NCBI RefSeq assembly: GCF_963576545.1
Contig: NW_026870598.1
Span: forward strand, 221,001-285,000
Reading direction: 5' to 3'
DNA length: 64,000 nucleotides
Origin: Limanda limanda
Lineage: Eukaryota > Chordata > Actinopteri > Pleuronectiformes > Pleuronectidae
A program made the position numbers and the translations under genes. The notes beneath the pieces were generated by a model that worked only from the letters and a program-made list of their open reading frames with translations, ran no database searches and was not told where the DNA came from. Below, in pieces: positions 61,698 to 64,000 of the stretch (position 1 is its first letter; every line of letters begins with the position of its first letter).

Positions 61698-63648
61698 AAG
61701 AATTTAACCATTTCTTCCAAAAAAGGCTTATCTCCCTGTTTCCAGCGCTTTTCTGACACTTGGGCTGACATGTGATGAAAAAGTCAGAAATCTTTATCAA
61801 TGCTTCCAAAAAAGGCTTATCTCCCCGTTTCCAGCTGTTTAGTGACATTTGGGATGATGTGTGATGAAAAATTCAAGAATTTAACCATTTCTTCCAAAAA
61901 AAGGCAGATCTCCCTGTTTCCAGCGCTTTTCTGACACTGGAGCTGACATGTGATGAAAAAGTCAGAAATCTTAATCAATGCTTCCAAAAAAGGCTTATCT
62001 CCCCGTTTCCAGCTGTTTAGTGACATTTGGGATGATGTGTGATGAAAAATTCAAGAATTTAACCATTTCTTCCAAAAAAGGCTTATCTCCCTGTTTCCAG
62101 CGCTTTTCTGACACTTGGGCTGACATGTGATGAAAAAGTCAGAAATCTTAATCAATGCTTCCAAAAAAGGCTTATCTCCCCGTTTCCAGCTGTTTAGTGA
62201 CATTTGGGATGATGTGTGATGAAAAATTCAAGAATTTAAACATTTCTTCCCAAAAAAGGCATATCTCCCTGTTTCCAGCGCTTTTCTGACACTTGGGCTG
62301 ACATGTGATGAAAAAGTCAGAAATCTTAATCAATGCTTCCAAAAAAGGCTTATCTCCCCGTTTCCAGCTGTTTAGTGACATTTGGGATGATGTGTAATAA
62401 AAAATTCAAGAATTTAACCATTTCTTCCAAAAAAGGCTTATCTCCCTGTTTCCAGCGCTTTTCTGACACTTGGGCTGACATCTGATGAAAAAGTCAGAAA
62501 TCTTAATCAATGCTTCCAAAAAAGGCTTATCTCCCCGTTTCCAGCTGTTTAGTGACATTTGGGATGATGTGTGATGAAAAATTCAAGAATTTAACCATTT
62601 CTTCCAAAAAAGGCTTATCTCCCTGTTTCCAGCGCTTTTCTGACACTTGGGCTGACATGTGATGAAAAAGTCAGAAATCTTAATCAATGCTTCCAAAAAA
62701 GGCTTATCTCCCCGTTTCCAGCTGTTTAGTGACATTTGGGATGATGTGTGATAAAAAATTCAAGAATTTAACCATTTCTTCCAAAAAAGGCTTATCTCCC
62801 TGTTTCCAGCGCTTTTCTGACACTTGGGCTGACATGTGATGAAAAAGTCAGAAATCTTAATCAATGCTTCCAAAAAAGGCTTATCTCCCCGTTTCCAGCT
62901 GTTTAGTGACATTTGGGATGATGTGTGATGAAAAATTCAAGAATTTAACCATTTCTTCCCAAAAAAGGCATATCTCCCTGTTTCCAGCGCTTTTCTGACA
63001 CTGGAGCTGATATGTGATAAAAAAGTCAGAAATCTTAATCAATGCTTCCAAAAAAGGCTTATCTCCCCGTTTCCAGCTGTTTAGTGACATTTGGGATGAT
63101 GTGTGATGAAAATTTCAAGAATTTAACCATTTCTTCCAAAAAGGGCTTATGATCCTGTTTCCAGCGCTTTTCTGACACTGGAGCTGATATGTGATGAAAA
63201 AGTCAAAATGTTAACCATTGCTTCCAAAAAAGGCTTATCTCCCCGTTTCCAGCTGTTTAGTGACATTTGGGATGATGTGTGATGAAAAATTCAAGAATTT
63301 AACCATTTCTTCCAAAACAAGGCAGATCTCCCTGTTTCCAGCGCTTTTCTGACACTTGGGCTGACATGTGATGAAAAAGTCAGAAATCTTAATCAATGCT
63401 TCCAAAAAAGGCTTATCTCCCCGTTTCCAGCTGTTTAGTGACATTTGGGATGATGTGTGATGAAAAATTCAAGAATTTAACCATTTCTTTCCAAAAAAGG
63501 CATATCTCCCTGTTTCCAGCGCTTTTCTGACACTGGAGCTGATATGTGTTGAAAAAGTCAGAAATCTTAATCAATGCTTCCAAAAAAGGCTTATCTCCCC
63601 GTTTCCAGCTGTTTAGTGACATTTGGGATGATGTGTTATGAAAAATTC
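61698..63648 (+). repeat. 11-dimer block matching 2484-4434
   Basis: It matches at a constant offset of 59214 bp, including the GTGTAATAA tail, CATCTG, TGATAAAAAAGTC, GAAAATTTC, TATGATCC and AAAACAAGG markers in order. About half a dozen substitutions separate the copies (for example TTAAACATT near 62237 and TGTGTTG near 63548). It shows that both ends of the window belong to one HOR family. Confidence 0.85.
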
Positions 63649-63823
63649 AAGAATTTAACCATTTCTTCCAAAACGCAGATCTCCCTGTTTCCAGCGCTTT
63701 TCTGACACTTGGGCTGACATGTGATGAAAAAGTCAGAAATCTTAATCAATGCTTCCAAAAAAGGCTTATCTCCCCGTTTCCAGCTGTTTAGTGACATTTG
63801 GGATGATGTGTGATGAAAAATTC
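63649..63823 (+). repeat. Shortened dimer with CCAAAACGCAGATC
   Basis: The A monomer reads CCAAAACGCAGATC where other GGCAGATC units have seven A then GG. The net loss is three bases, giving 175 bp. No other unit shares this state. It stands at the join where an AAAAAGGG dimer would be expected, so it may be a small repair scar. Confidence 0.75.
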
Positions 63824-64000
63824 AAGAATTTAACCATTTCTTCCCAAAAAAGGCATATCTCCCTGTTTCCAGCACTTTTCTGACACTGGAGCTGATATGT
63901 GATGAAAAAGTCAAAATGTTAACCATTGCTTCCAAAAAAGGCTTATCTCCCCGTTTCCAGCTGTTTAGTGACATTTGGGATGATGTGTGATGAAAAATTC

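Larger units (their letters stand above)
1..64000 (+). repeat. Tandem satellite array, 177-bp A-B dimer, about 361 units
   Basis: Every line of the window is the same dimer in the same orientation. Unit starts recur every 176-178 bp from 1 to 63824, and a manual unit-by-unit walk counts 361. Each dimer has an A monomer (head AAGAATTTAACC, CpG in CCAGCGC, end GAAAAAGTC) and a B monomer (head AGAAATCTTAATC, CpG in CCCCGTTT, CCAGCTG, end GAAAAATTC). GC is about 38%. No inversion, transposon or unique spacer interrupts it. Satellites of this kind normally build centromeric or other heterochromatin; that role is inferred here. The strand label is arbitrary. Family and species are not recognised. 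Confidence 0.98.

Noticed and set aside
354..63622. Over a hundred short open frames, mostly minus strand, of 69, 109 or 128 codons, as protein-coding genes
   Set aside because: They are the same satellite frame seen again and again; their ends are set by repeat length and one stop-making base. They overlap each other, have no unique sequence, no start signal and no recognised domain.
1..64000. CRISPR array
   Set aside because: There are no unique spacers; repeat and 'spacer' are both repeated, and the unit is 177 bp.
1..64000. CENP-B box
   Set aside because: The CCCG..T....C part in B and the CG part in A each match only six of the nine required bases of the motif, with the last two or three wrong in both. 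No full box was seen in any monomer examined.
1..64000. Human-type alpha satellite (171 bp)
   Set aside because: Unit length (177 bp with 88/89-bp halves) and sequence do not match the alpha satellite consensus as I know it.
1..64000. Promoters, terminators, tRNA or rRNA genes
   Set aside because: Any motif would recur every 177 bp as part of the satellite; A-rich runs and short dyads have no context that singles them out.
1..64000. A basic 88-bp monomer array instead of a dimer
   Set aside because: A and B alternate strictly through the window and differ by about 20%; only chimeric units at 36969 and 40868 blur this. The dimer is the working unit.

Overview
The whole 64 kb window is one uninterrupted tandem satellite array. 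I see no gene, RNA gene, transposon, CRISPR array or unique sequence in it. The basic unit is a dimer of about 177 bp made of two related monomers, A (88-89 bp) and B (88-89 bp), which are roughly 80% alike. All units point the same way. A manual walk gives 361 dimers (64000/361 = 177.3 bp); the first base starts an A monomer and the last base ends a B monomer. GC is about 38%. There are only two CpG sites per consensus dimer, about 0.3 of expectation. Array size, nucleosome-like unit length and higher-order organisation point to eukaryotic centromeric, pericentromeric or other constitutive heterochromatin, in a genome that probably methylates CpG. I do not recognise the family and cannot name the organism. 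It is not the human alpha, beta or gamma satellite as I know them.

Above the dimer the array is a mosaic of higher-order repeats (HORs), visible because diagnostic variants recur in fixed order. Positions 1-22337 hold family I: units of 32, 21, 43 and 26 dimers marked by a four-dimer cassette. Positions 22338-36525 hold family II, with a 15-dimer (about 2.66 kb) HOR and its expanded or shortened versions. Positions 36526-44678 hold related 22- and 24-dimer units, with two copies of a chimeric monomer. Positions 44679-60101 hold a younger-looking amplified zone: a 2482 bp block repeated 3900 bp away with one visible difference, a 1595 bp block repeated 2835 bp away, and nested one- and three-dimer duplications. 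Positions 60102-64000 return to family I. A three-dimer module recurs 15 times between 2307 and about 41660 and is absent as an intact module afterwards.

Two processes explain what is seen. Unequal exchange or replication slippage gives block duplications, deletions and dimers fused from the front of one variant and the back of another; gene conversion gives chimeric monomers. Separately, about 30 one-base indels, many in homopolymer runs and nearly all private to one unit, crowd into about 21470-35910 and are almost absent elsewhere. That looks more like lower consensus accuracy in this patch than biology. The many short open frames (69, 109 or 128 codons on the minus strand) are by-products of a 177 bp (59-codon) period and are not annotated as genes.
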